Below are positions 57,128 through 64,000 of a DNA stretch of 64,000 bases, one piece after another. The position numbers and the translations under genes are program-made. Source of the DNA: a virus; the IMG/VR virus record IMGVR_UViG_3300033146_003395, positions 17,736 through 81,735 of that record. One strand, 5' to 3'. The notes below the pieces were generated by a model. That model searched no databases and was not told the origin of the DNA. It was given only the letters and a program-made list of their open reading frames with translations. Each line of letters opens with the position of its first letter. The first letter of the stretch is position 1.

Positions 57128-58408
57128 TTACAAGTAATTACAGTTACAAGTACAAGAATAATTACAGTTACAAGTACAGTTATTACAATTACAAGCACAA
57201 AAGTTACAATTACAAAAACACGACCCTGCAGATGAATTTATTTCAGCAATTAATGCATTTATTTGTGCTGCTGTTATAATAGTTCCAATTGGAAGTTCAC
57301 TAAAATTACCACCTGGTTGTCCAGCATTTGTTTCTGTCCAAGTTACTATAGCTTTACCTGAACCACCATGGCCGCCTCTTGCCATAGATACATTTCCACC
57401 AGTAGCGCCTCCACCGCCGCCACCACCAATATTACCAGGTAATCCATTGACATGAACAGCATCTCCAGCACCAGCACCACCGCTACCGAGGCCGCCACCG
57501 CCTCCACCGCCGCCACCCCAAACAAAGGCCACAGTATGTCCCCTTACACCCCCAGGATTCACGCCGCCACATCCAGCATTTGAAGGAACACCATCAGAGT
57601 ATATTATAACATTATCCCAAGAGCCATTTCCACCGTTACCACCACCGTTTGCACCAATTCCAGGCTGACTTGGCCATAACCCATTACCATTAATCGCGCC
57701 AGCACCACCACTAACAGAAAAGCTACCTCCAAATGATGATGTACCACCTGAGCCGGCTTGTGCACCACTTATATTAGTTCCAATTCCGCCTTTGCCAATA
57801 ATGACAGTGATCCTTTGATCTGGTTGTACGTCAATAGTTCTGGTTGAAGCACCAGCACCACCACCCCCGGCACCACTTTGCCAGTTTCCACCAGTATTAT
57901 ACCATTGAGAACCACCGGCACCACCACCACCACTTAGACAAACAGTTACTGAATTGGTATTTGGTGGAACAGTAAAAGTCGATGTCGCTGTAAAAATCTG
58001 AGAACCTGGTGATGTACTAGGTGGAACAGAAGCAGCACCATTTAAAGCTACAACTAAAGAATTATAATGAGCAGCAGTTATTAAAGTTCCAGTTGCTGGC
58101 CTTATACTTGGCAATATTGGGCCCGTGGATAATCCCACTCGTTGTCTCTCCGCAATAATATCATTTTCTATAGAAATCCATAAAGGGTCGTCTATAAGAA
58201 TTCCAGTTGTTACTTCGTTAGAACTCACATTACCACTGTCATCTCCAGCAGTTCCATAAGGGTCTTTATCCCATTTACAACCAGTTTCTAAATATGAATC
58301 ACATATTAGTATTGAAGATGTTGATGGCGTCTGTGGTAAATTTGTAGCACTACATTTGCCATTTAAATTTGCATGGCCTTGACAATAGTTTATGCAGTAT
58401 CCTGACAT
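57128..58408 (-). CDS. Gly-rich fibre/adhesin-like protein with CxCNCN tail; candidate radical SAM substrate
   Basis: A 426-residue protein in five parts. (1) Cys-rich start (C5, C9, C19, C36, C44). (2) TGTLITAAHYNSLVVALN near 106-123. (3) A long glycine-rich region, about 160-360, with many GGGG blocks, like the polyglycine domains of phage tail-fibre adhesins. (4) IGTIITAAQINALIAEIN near 375-393, a repeat of part 2. (5) A 30-residue tail, 397-426, made of four CxCNCN repeats with 12 Cys. No transmembrane segment. It is the last gene of a compact operon with three radical SAM enzymes, so it is the best candidate for their substrate. It might be a virion adhesin or a secreted modified protein. 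Confidence 0.75.
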   Translation of the reverse strand: MSGYCINYCQGHANLNGKCSATNLPQTPSTSSILICDSYLETGCKWDKDPYGTAGDDSGNVSSNEVTTGILIDDPLWISIENDIIAERQRVGLSTGPILPSIRPATGTLITAAHYNSLVVALNGAASVPPSTSPGSQIFTATSTFTVPPNTNSVTVCLSGGGGAGGSQWYNTGGNWQSGAGGGGAGASTRTIDVQPDQRITVIIGKGGIGTNISGAQAGSGGTSSFGGSFSVSGGAGAINGNGLWPSQPGIGANGGGNGGNGSWDNVIIYSDGVPSNAGCGGVNPGGVRGHTVAFVWGGGGGGGGGLGSGGAGAGDAVHVNGLPGNIGGGGGGGATGGNVSMARGGHGGSGKAIVTWTETNAGQPGGNFSELPIGTIITAAQINALIAEINSSAGSCFCNCNFCACNCNNCTCNCNYSCTCNCNYL

Positions 58409-58409
58409 A

Positions 58410-58817
58410 TTAGTCCTTTAGGTATTTATTAATATTTTTTTTAATATTATCTAATAAATCTGTATTTATCTTATTTATATTATTATCTTTTATGTTTTCG
58501 GTGTTCTGCTCATTAATTATATTAGTTATAATATCTTTTGCCATTTTTTCTACTTCTTCAGATATATTAATATCAAACATTTGTTCAAAAATAATTATTT
58601 TTGATTCGGCATCGGGTTCGCTAACATTTGAATGATTATATACTAATTTTTGGGCTTTTATAAAACCTAATAATGCATCCATATAAAAATCTTTAATATC
58701 TGGAGAAATCTCTTCATACTGAGTACCAACTTTAATTAATTCTTTAGTTATTTCCTGAAATCTTTGTCCTCTTTCTTCTGGTGTTGCCTCTATCTCTAAG
58801 TCTTGCTCTTTTTTCAT
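58410..58817 (-). CDS. Small helical protein upstream of the Gly/Cys-rich protein
   Basis: A 135-residue, highly charged helical protein (EERGQRFQEITKELIKVG; long Asn/Lys/Ile-rich end). One bp separates it from the next gene, and it overlaps the radical SAM gene in front by 4 bp. It might be a chaperone or substrate-presenting partner, but no known recognition domain is visible. Confidence 0.65.
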   Translation of the reverse strand: MKKEQDLEIEATPEERGQRFQEITKELIKVGTQYEEISPDIKDFYMDALLGFIKAQKLVYNHSNVSEPDAESKIIIFEQMFDINISEEVEKMAKDIITNIINEQNTENIKDNNINKINTDLLDNIKKNINKYLKD

Positions 58818-59629
58818 ACTTTTTCCTTTTTTTTAAAATCACTAAATTCACCTGATGAAACTAATGTTCTACTTATTTGTTTAGTTGAAGTATACAAAGA
58901 CAAATTATCTCTATGTATTTCACACCCATTACAAGTATCACATACCAGTTCACAAATTGGCACTTTAATTTTTTGACTGTTCCACATATCAATTATTTTT
59001 GCTTTTCCGTGTTCAAAAATATTAATATCTATTTGCTCAGTAACAGCTCCTAATATTATTCTTGATGGGTTAAAAGAGTCTATTAAATTAGTAATATCAT
59101 CTACAAATACTCCAATATTATGTGTATGAACCGTATATCTAATTCTATACGGCATATTTATCGCTTTAAATAATGATAATACATACAAAATATCTGTTGT
59201 AGATTCTTTATTGCTATGAAATATTCTTTCTTGGTTACCTTTTCCATCGAAACTAATATCTAACGTTATTTTCCCTGCTTTATAATGTACATTATTTATA
59301 TAATCCGACACAAATTTATCATCTTTAAATTTTAACCCATTAGATATTATATTAAATTGTACATTCTCTTTTTTTGACACGGCATAATCCATAAAGTATT
59401 TTAGTTTATCCCATTCCAATAATGGTTCTCCACCAAATAAGATGAAAAACGTTTGTTCATTTATAACCTCTCTTCCTATTACTTCGTCTGCTGCCTCCCT
59501 TAATTTTTCTAATGAGATAGTTGACTTCTCAACATCTTTTAAGTTCTCATAACAATAAGTGCAGTTTAATTGACAATCACTAGTAAAATACACTATATTA
59601 GTTTTGTTATCGCTTATATTTTTAAACAT
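58814..59629 (-). CDS. Radical SAM enzyme C
   Basis: A 271-residue protein with C19-C23-C26 (DCQLNCTYC), GGEPLLEWDK (about 66-75) and the internal strand pattern of sulfatase-maturase-like enzymes (NIISNGLKF, LDISFDGKGNQERIFH). The end has CELVCDTCNGCEIH, a Cys group that may hold another cluster, but no full SPASM domain. Starts 1 bp before the 65-residue gene ends. Confidence 0.87.
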   Translation of the reverse strand: MFKNISDNKTNIVYFTSDCQLNCTYCYENLKDVEKSTISLEKLREAADEVIGREVINEQTFFILFGGEPLLEWDKLKYFMDYAVSKKENVQFNIISNGLKFKDDKFVSDYINNVHYKAGKITLDISFDGKGNQERIFHSNKESTTDILYVLSLFKAINMPYRIRYTVHTHNIGVFVDDITNLIDSFNPSRIILGAVTEQIDINIFEHGKAKIIDMWNSQKIKVPICELVCDTCNGCEIHRDNLSLYTSTKQISRTLVSSGEFSDFKKKEKV

Positions 59630-59827
59630 TTATTGGCTATCAGTATCAGCTGCTAATATTACCGATATGTCTTCTAAAAATACTTCAAAGTCTATCTTAT
59701 AATCAAACAAGTGCCCAGGATTATTATACATTACATATTTCTTATCTACTAATGATTTCTTGGCATCATCTAGTTTTTCCTCTATTTCTTTAATACTTAA
59801 TTTATTTTCTTTTGTATCACAACTCAT
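59630..59827 (-). CDS. Small accessory protein between radical SAM genes
   Basis: A 65-residue helical acidic protein (CDTKENKLSIKEIEEKLDDAKKSL...). Overlaps the upstream gene by 11 bp and abuts the next. Its size would suit a peptide-binding accessory protein or an extra small substrate; neither is proven. Confidence 0.6.
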   Translation of the reverse strand: MSCDTKENKLSIKEIEEKLDDAKKSLVDKKYVMYNNPGHLFDYKIDFEVFLEDISVILAADTDSQ

Positions 59828-60557
59828 TAGAATCCTTTTCTATTTCTTGAATAATTTTATTTATTTTTTCAGGGTCATATTTAAAAAATTTCTGTACAAT
59901 ATTAATTAAAATTAATATCTGTTTTTTATCTTTAATCGTATTTCTTTGTTCACATAATCTTTTCTTTATAAGAGTCTCTAATTTTTCTTTTTCAATATCA
60001 CTTACAGTATCTAATACATAAGCGATTAATTTATCGAAGAGATCAAAATCGAATTGTTCCTGTTCTAATAAAAATATTATAGTAAATCTATTTTTCATTT
60101 TAATTAAAAATTCAGATATATCATTTTTTAAAGTTATATTATCAGGATCAATACTATCAGAATTAGTATAATAATTATATAATATAGCAGATTTAGATGT
60201 TTTTGCACAATCATTATTTAACAATAATCTTATTGACTCTTTGGTCTTGTCTAGTTCTATATCATTTAATAAATGTAGAAATTTAGTATTAATATTTAGA
60301 TGAAGATCATCCCAAGCACCTTTATAAATATATCTATCAAATCTTCTCTTACCAAATTTATTCATATATATTCGAGAACATTCGAATGTATAACAATTTA
60401 GATCAAGAATTTTCTCTATACTAGGCTTCTTCTCAAAAATTTTTAAATATCTTATATTCTCATATAATGAATGGGGTTTAGAATATTTTCTTTTATACTT
60501 CTTTCTAGAACATTTTATATTTTTCTTTTCAAACTTCCCTTGAATTTCCCAAATCAT
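59817..60557 (-). CDS. Hypothetical protein in the radical SAM operon
   Basis: A 246-residue, Lys/Ile-rich helical protein with a basic N-terminus (KKNIKCSRKKYKRKYSK). No motif recognised. Translation overlaps both neighbours, so it belongs to the operon; it may be a scaffold or regulator of the enzymes. Confidence 0.65.
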   Translation of the reverse strand: MIWEIQGKFEKKNIKCSRKKYKRKYSKPHSLYENIRYLKIFEKKPSIEKILDLNCYTFECSRIYMNKFGKRRFDRYIYKGAWDDLHLNINTKFLHLLNDIELDKTKESIRLLLNNDCAKTSKSAILYNYYTNSDSIDPDNITLKNDISEFLIKMKNRFTIIFLLEQEQFDFDLFDKLIAYVLDTVSDIEKEKLETLIKKRLCEQRNTIKDKKQILILINIVQKFFKYDPEKINKIIQEIEKDSNEL

Positions 60558-61657
60558 CCCATATTCCTTAATAAATCATGCACTAAATTTTGAAAAATAG
60601 GATTATCTTTTAACTCATGTACAACTCTTTGAGTCTCTTCTTGTATCATATGAAATAATTCACAAACACTATCAACAGGTTTATTATCATTTCTAATTTG
60701 AGAATAAGTACAACCCGCATTACAAACAGAATATAAATCACAGCTCTGACATTTGTCAAAATTTGCCGGTTTAAACTTCTCTTGCCAATACGCAAAATTA
60801 TGATTTTCATCCATCTCCATAACTTTCTTATCGCTAAATCTAGCGCAAGGATAAAACTTACCATCAGTTGTCATAACAGCACCATTAACACCTGCGAAAC
60901 AACCAAAATCTCTCTTCTGATATGTTAGTCCAAAGATATTATCTAAAATACATAAGCTAAAGAAACCAACATTTAGTTTTATGCCTTCTTTTATATAATG
61001 AATATATCTATCTCCGAGACTTTTAATATCTGTTCTGAAATTTCTTAAGTCTTGTGCACTCCAAATATCATCTCTAACAATACTATAATCTGGTGACATT
61101 ATTCCATTATTTACGAAAAAATCCAGGTTAGCTGTCATCTCTGAACTATTTCCTGGCCATACCATAACTTTACAGCCAGATGTAAGTTGTTTAATTAGTG
61201 GCATTTTATCTTGAAATAATTCCATTGTATTGGTGTAACTTGTACCATCTTCTTTAGGATTAATAAATTGAGTTGCTAAAGGTCTTGACTCGTTGCTTCC
61301 CATACCATCGAAACTCCAAGATACACCAACCTCATTATCTTTAATCCACTGAAGTTTTTCTTCATCTATTAATGTCATATTAGAAATAATAACTAAGTTT
61401 AATTTCAATGGTAATTTTTTAAGGATACCTGTAGCATACTTTATTAAATCAAAATTCATCATTGGTTCACCGCCGAAGAATGATAAGTTAAGATTTTTAG
61501 TGCCCGATGCTTTCATCATATCAATTAGTTTAGGTAACATTTCATTAAATACTTCTTTGGTCATATAAGTATCTGTAAATGTTTCATAACAATAAGTACA
61601 TCTCATAGAGCATTGATCCGCGACTTTTAATTCTAGTGTAAATGTATCAAAACCCAT
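60554..61657 (-). CDS. Radical SAM/SPASM enzyme B (sulfatase-maturase-like)
   Basis: A 367-residue enzyme with C16-C20-C23 (QCSMRCTYC), FFGGEPMMNFD, LVIISNMTLID, VSWSFDGMGSNESRP, and a SPASM domain CFAGVNGAVMTTDGKFYPCARF ... CQSCDLYSVCNAGC ... C. This order and length match anaerobic sulfatase-maturating enzymes and peptide maturases that carry two auxiliary [4Fe-4S] clusters. It would modify Cys/Ser or other residues of a protein or peptide. Confidence 0.92.
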   Translation of the reverse strand: MGFDTFTLELKVADQCSMRCTYCYETFTDTYMTKEVFNEMLPKLIDMMKASGTKNLNLSFFGGEPMMNFDLIKYATGILKKLPLKLNLVIISNMTLIDEEKLQWIKDNEVGVSWSFDGMGSNESRPLATQFINPKEDGTSYTNTMELFQDKMPLIKQLTSGCKVMVWPGNSSEMTANLDFFVNNGIMSPDYSIVRDDIWSAQDLRNFRTDIKSLGDRYIHYIKEGIKLNVGFFSLCILDNIFGLTYQKRDFGCFAGVNGAVMTTDGKFYPCARFSDKKVMEMDENHNFAYWQEKFKPANFDKCQSCDLYSVCNAGCTYSQIRNDNKPVDSVCELFHMIQEETQRVVHELKDNPIFQNLVHDLLRNMG

Positions 61658-61875
61658 TAATAAACTCTCAATAGTTGAATATTTTCTACACCTGTACAGA
61701 TGGTGTCCTCAATATTATTCTGGTGAACTATAAATGTAACAGTTCCATAAGGTTCTGCAAAATTGTTATTTAAATTACTATTAATAAATGTACCAAAATA
61801 GTGCTTCTCATTATAAGTGAAACCAACCTCTTTACTATCTTTAATTAAGTTTTCTATTAAAGTTCTAGTTATCAT
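61657..61875 (-). CDS. Small accessory protein between radical SAM genes
   Basis: A 72-residue protein with alternating beta strands (FTYNEKHYFGTFI, GTVTFIVH). It shares its first and last base with its neighbours. Beta-rich and small, so a peptide-recognition role is conceivable, but it lacks the known wHTH recognition-element pattern. Confidence 0.6.
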   Translation of the reverse strand: MITRTLIENLIKDSKEVGFTYNEKHYFGTFINSNLNNNFAEPYGTVTFIVHQNNIEDTICTGVENIQLLRVY

Positions 61876-62984
61876 TATTTTCCTTTGCTTTGCATTGCAT
61901 ATCTAATTGTCTTATTATATTTATCCATAAATTTAAATAAACTACAAGTCTGATTACTTTGATAATCAGTCCATTTTTCTTCGTATGTTTCTTTTGTTGA
62001 ACTGAAAAAATTAGATGCCTCACACTTCATACAAAAATTTACATCACAAGTTTGGCATTCAGTTGGTTTATATTCATATAATGGTTTGAATTTTTCTACA
62101 CCTGCTAAAAAATCTTCAGTAAAATTATCAATAGTACCAATATTATGCTCTTTACTTTCACGATATAAAAATCCGTGGCAAGGCTTCATTGAGCCATCTA
62201 AATCAATTGCGGTCATATTTACACCTACTGAGCACATCGCTTTATGGTGTGAAAACCAAGTAAATATATCTGGATTTAAATCGTTAGCATAAATGTAACT
62301 CGCTATTTTTTCCAGTTGTTCTCCAAGAATTTCAGAATCTTTTTGAAGTTCTTCTGTAGTTCTATTACTCCACATATCTGGCGTAGGTCCATAAAATCCT
62401 TGTTTTTTAAATAAGTCTAAAAAGCTATCAAATAAATGCGGAAACCCATCATTAGATATGACAGATTTTAATGATGTTTTAATTCCAATTTCTTTTAACG
62501 TATTGAAACCTTCTATTGTTTGTTTAGATGTTCCAGCACCGGATTTATCAACTCTAATATTATTACTTAAATATTCTCCATCATAAGATACTTGAATTTC
62601 TAAACGATTTCCTAATATTTTATGTAGCTCAATTAATTCAGATTTATATTTTGTGATAAATCCACCATGAGTATAAAAGAAAAATGAAAATGCTTCATCA
62701 TCTTTATATGCTTGTAAAACCGCATTACAGAAATTCCAGTTTAAGAAAGGTTCGCCGCCCCAGAAATTAATTTTTTTAGTCTTTGAACTATCAGTATTAA
62801 GTTTTTCTATCAGTGTTTCTACAGATACTTCTGTATTTTTCATATAAAATGTACTTAAATTACACCCTTGTTTTTCAAGAGCTGCATCATTTTCTAAACA
62901 ATATGTACATGCCAGGTTACAAGAACTTGTAACGTTTAAATCTATATTAATATTATCTTGTATATTCATTTCGCATAATGCCAT
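61875..62984 (-). CDS. Radical SAM/SPASM enzyme A (first gene of operon)
   Basis: A 369-residue enzyme with C22-C26-C29 (SCNLACTYC), NFWGGEPFLNWNF, a conserved IQVSYDGEYLSNNIRVD, and a SPASM-type C-terminus with CSVGVNMTAIDLDGSMKPCHGF, CQTCDVNFCMKC and a final C. Similar in plan to enzyme B at 60554. Translation start supported by AAAAGGAAAAGT. It leads the operon behind the promoter at 63001. Confidence 0.92.
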   Translation of the reverse strand: MALCEMNIQDNINIDLNVTSSCNLACTYCLENDAALEKQGCNLSTFYMKNTEVSVETLIEKLNTDSSKTKKINFWGGEPFLNWNFCNAVLQAYKDDEAFSFFFYTHGGFITKYKSELIELHKILGNRLEIQVSYDGEYLSNNIRVDKSGAGTSKQTIEGFNTLKEIGIKTSLKSVISNDGFPHLFDSFLDLFKKQGFYGPTPDMWSNRTTEELQKDSEILGEQLEKIASYIYANDLNPDIFTWFSHHKAMCSVGVNMTAIDLDGSMKPCHGFLYRESKEHNIGTIDNFTEDFLAGVEKFKPLYEYKPTECQTCDVNFCMKCEASNFFSSTKETYEEKWTDYQSNQTCSLFKFMDKYNKTIRYAMQSKGK

Positions 62985-63000
62985 ACTTTTCCTTTTACTT

Positions 63001-63024
63001 ATTATACAGAGTTTACATTAAAAT
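63001..63024 (-). promoter_or_regulatory. Promoter of the radical SAM / Gly-Cys operon
   Basis: Minus strand: -10 TATAAT at 63001-63006, spacer TCTG, and the box ATTTTAATGTAAAC at 63011-63024, a diverged form of the inverted repeat of plus-strand early promoters. No late promoter is visible in front of the operon, so it should be expressed earlier than the head genes. Confidence 0.65.
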
Positions 63025-63073
63025 AATATTAAAATTTGCAAATTCTTTTAAAACTTAAGGTGTTTTAAACTCT

Positions 63074-63097
63074 ATTTAATGTTAAACATGGTATAAT
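63074..63097 (+). promoter_or_regulatory. Early/middle promoter with upstream inverted repeat
   Basis: ATTTAATGTTAAAC at 63074-63087, spacer ATGG, extended -10 to 63097. Divergent from the radical SAM operon promoter. Confidence 0.82.
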
Positions 63098-63118
63098 ATA
63101 GTATATAGAGGATGAGAG

Positions 63119-63361
63119 ATGACAAAAGCAAAAGCAAATAGAATTTATGAGATTATTACAGAAGTGTTTGATGCTAATAACGAAGTATCATGGGAATTAC
63201 TTGTTAAATCAATTAAGTCACATACTAAGATTACAAATTGGTTAGAAGTACGTAATGTATTACAATATGCTATTGAAAATGATGGCGTTCGTAGAACAAG
63301 AAAATTAAAAGATGAGACTTATATTAGATTAGTTCAAATAGTTAACCTAGAACTAATCTAA
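63119..63361 (+). CDS. Small hypothetical protein, possibly winged-helix-like
   Basis: An 80-residue basic, helical protein; the alternation of helices with a final RRTRKLKDETYIRLV could be a winged helix, but no clear match. AGAGGATGAGAG before the ATG. Its 3' end overlaps the next promoter. Confidence 0.65.
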   Translation: MTKAKANRIYEIITEVFDANNEVSWELLVKSIKSHTKITNWLEVRNVLQYAIENDGVRRTRKLKDETYIRLVQIVNLELI

Positions 63362-63374
63362 GTTATGGTATAAT
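63351..63374 (+). promoter_or_regulatory. Early/middle promoter (AACT-N6-AGTT class)
   Basis: AACTAATCTAAGTT at 63351-63364, spacer ATGG, extended -10 to 63374. Nearly the same sequence as the promoter at 23682; the repeat lies over the stop codon of the preceding gene. Confidence 0.8.
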
Positions 63375-63423
63375 ATAGTATATAAAGAGTGAAGGCTCTA
63401 AAAAGAAGGATGAAGGATAAAAG

Positions 63424-63696
63424 ATGAAAAGATATTTAGTAAATTGTAAAGAGTATAACGGTTATAAAAATGTGTTGTTTATGATGGATAAGAAAGATTC
63501 AAGATTAAGTTATGAAGCTGCATATAATATGTATAAACATAAAGGTGATGCATTTGCTTCAAAAGCTGCAAAAGAAACTGTAGCTAATTATGAAATTATT
63601 GCTGAATGTGATTATAAAAAGAAAGTATTAACTACACCAGAAGGTATTCAATATGATGTATTTTCTGATCGGTCGGTAAGACTTATTAATGAATAA
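63424..63696 (+). CDS. Small basic hypothetical protein
   Basis: A 90-residue Lys/Tyr-rich protein. SD GAAGGATAAAAG. Unknown function; overlaps the next gene by 8 bp. Confidence 0.7.
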   Translation: MKRYLVNCKEYNGYKNVLFMMDKKDSRLSYEAAYNMYKHKGDAFASKAAKETVANYEIIAECDYKKKVLTTPEGIQYDVFSDRSVRLINE

Positions 63697-63979
63697 GATA
63701 AAAGCTAAAGTTGTTATGTATTCTCCTACCGAATACTCTACAAAATATGCTATTGAAATTAAAATATCAGGTTTCTGGAAAGAAAGTATTCCATTTTTTG
63801 GGAAGAAATTTAAAGACCAAGACTATGAAGTTTTAACATATAAAGACGAAATTGGTTATCCCACAATATATCTATATGATGAGCACGGTGAAGCGATAAG
63901 AGCTATTAATAAAATTGTACGTAGTTATGAGCAAAGAGGAGACTTTAAAGTTCCTCTTCCTATTGATGGTTTAGATTAA
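63689..63979 (+). CDS. Small hypothetical protein
   Basis: A 96-residue protein with beta-rich N-terminus (IKAKVVMYSPTEYSTKYAIEIKI) and mixed charge. Unknown function. It ends just before a short AAACCTT repeat at the window edge. Confidence 0.65.
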   Translation: MNKIKAKVVMYSPTEYSTKYAIEIKISGFWKESIPFFGKKFKDQDYEVLTYKDEIGYPTIYLYDEHGEAIRAINKIVRSYEQRGDFKVPLPIDGLD

Positions 63980-64000
63980 ACCTTAAACCTTAAACCTTAA
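63977..64000. repeat. Short AAACCTT tandem repeat at window edge
   Basis: Three units of AAACCTT follow the last stop codon and run to the end of the window. It may continue beyond; could be part of a terminator or a longer repeat. Confidence 0.5.

Overview
This window is very AT-rich and is almost certainly part of a T4-related myovirus genome. It holds T4-type head genes (portal, prohead protease, scaffold, major capsid protein, a neck protein), a T4-type two-subunit DNA topoisomerase II, an ATP-dependent DNA ligase, many homing endonucleases, and T4-style late promoters (TATAAATA). Low GC, short intergenic gaps, dozens of tiny overlapping genes and a large set of radical SAM enzymes fit best with the T4-like phages of Campylobacter (Eucampyvirinae, Firehammervirus-like). 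That host assignment is from memory of the group, not from a search.

Layout. 1-12 kb: late structural genes on the minus strand (gp23, gp22, an unknown protein, an enlarged gp21, gp68-position and gp67-like core proteins, gp20), then gp13 and a second gp67-like protein on the plus strand, two homing endonucleases, and a compact lysis cassette (M15 endolysin, holin-like protein, i-spanin, o-spanin). 12-35 kb: plus-strand early/middle genes. These are topoisomerase subunits split by a GIY-YIG endonuclease, DNA ligase, a UL9-like helicase and about 45 small proteins, many ending in the same C-terminal peptide, PEYFV. 35-46 kb: small plus-strand genes mixed with minus-strand sugar-nucleotide and tailoring genes (UDP-sugar dehydrogenase, deacetylase, epimerase/decarboxylase, glycosyltransferase, DegT-like aminotransferase, amidinotransferase). 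46.7-54.4 kb: one minus-strand operon with seven radical SAM genes, a kinase-fold gene and a glycosyltransferase-like gene. 54.7-57 kb: three further minus-strand genes. 57.1-63 kb: a second tight operon of three radical SAM enzymes, four small accessory proteins and, last, a glycine-rich protein ending in four CxCNCN repeats. 63-64 kb: early plus-strand genes.

Regulation. Three promoter layers can be read: (i) extended -10 promoters (TGGTATAAT) with an inverted repeat exactly 4 bp upstream, driving plus-strand early/middle operons and, in a diverged form, the second radical SAM operon; (ii) TATAAATA late promoters before head, lysis and several endonuclease or tailoring genes; (iii) -10 boxes 5 bp from the start codon of two sugar genes, suggesting leaderless mRNAs. 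Five late promoters on the minus strand are followed at once by a roughly 80-nt leader built from an outer stem and two interleaved inverted repeats whose sequences covary between copies.

The strongest candidates for an undescribed system are (1) the radical SAM operon ending in the Gly-rich, CxCNCN-tailed protein, which looks like a phage-encoded maturation system for a structural or adhesin-like protein; (2) the PEYFV C-terminal tag shared by about 38 otherwise unrelated small proteins; and (3) the late-promoter-linked interleaved-stem leaders.
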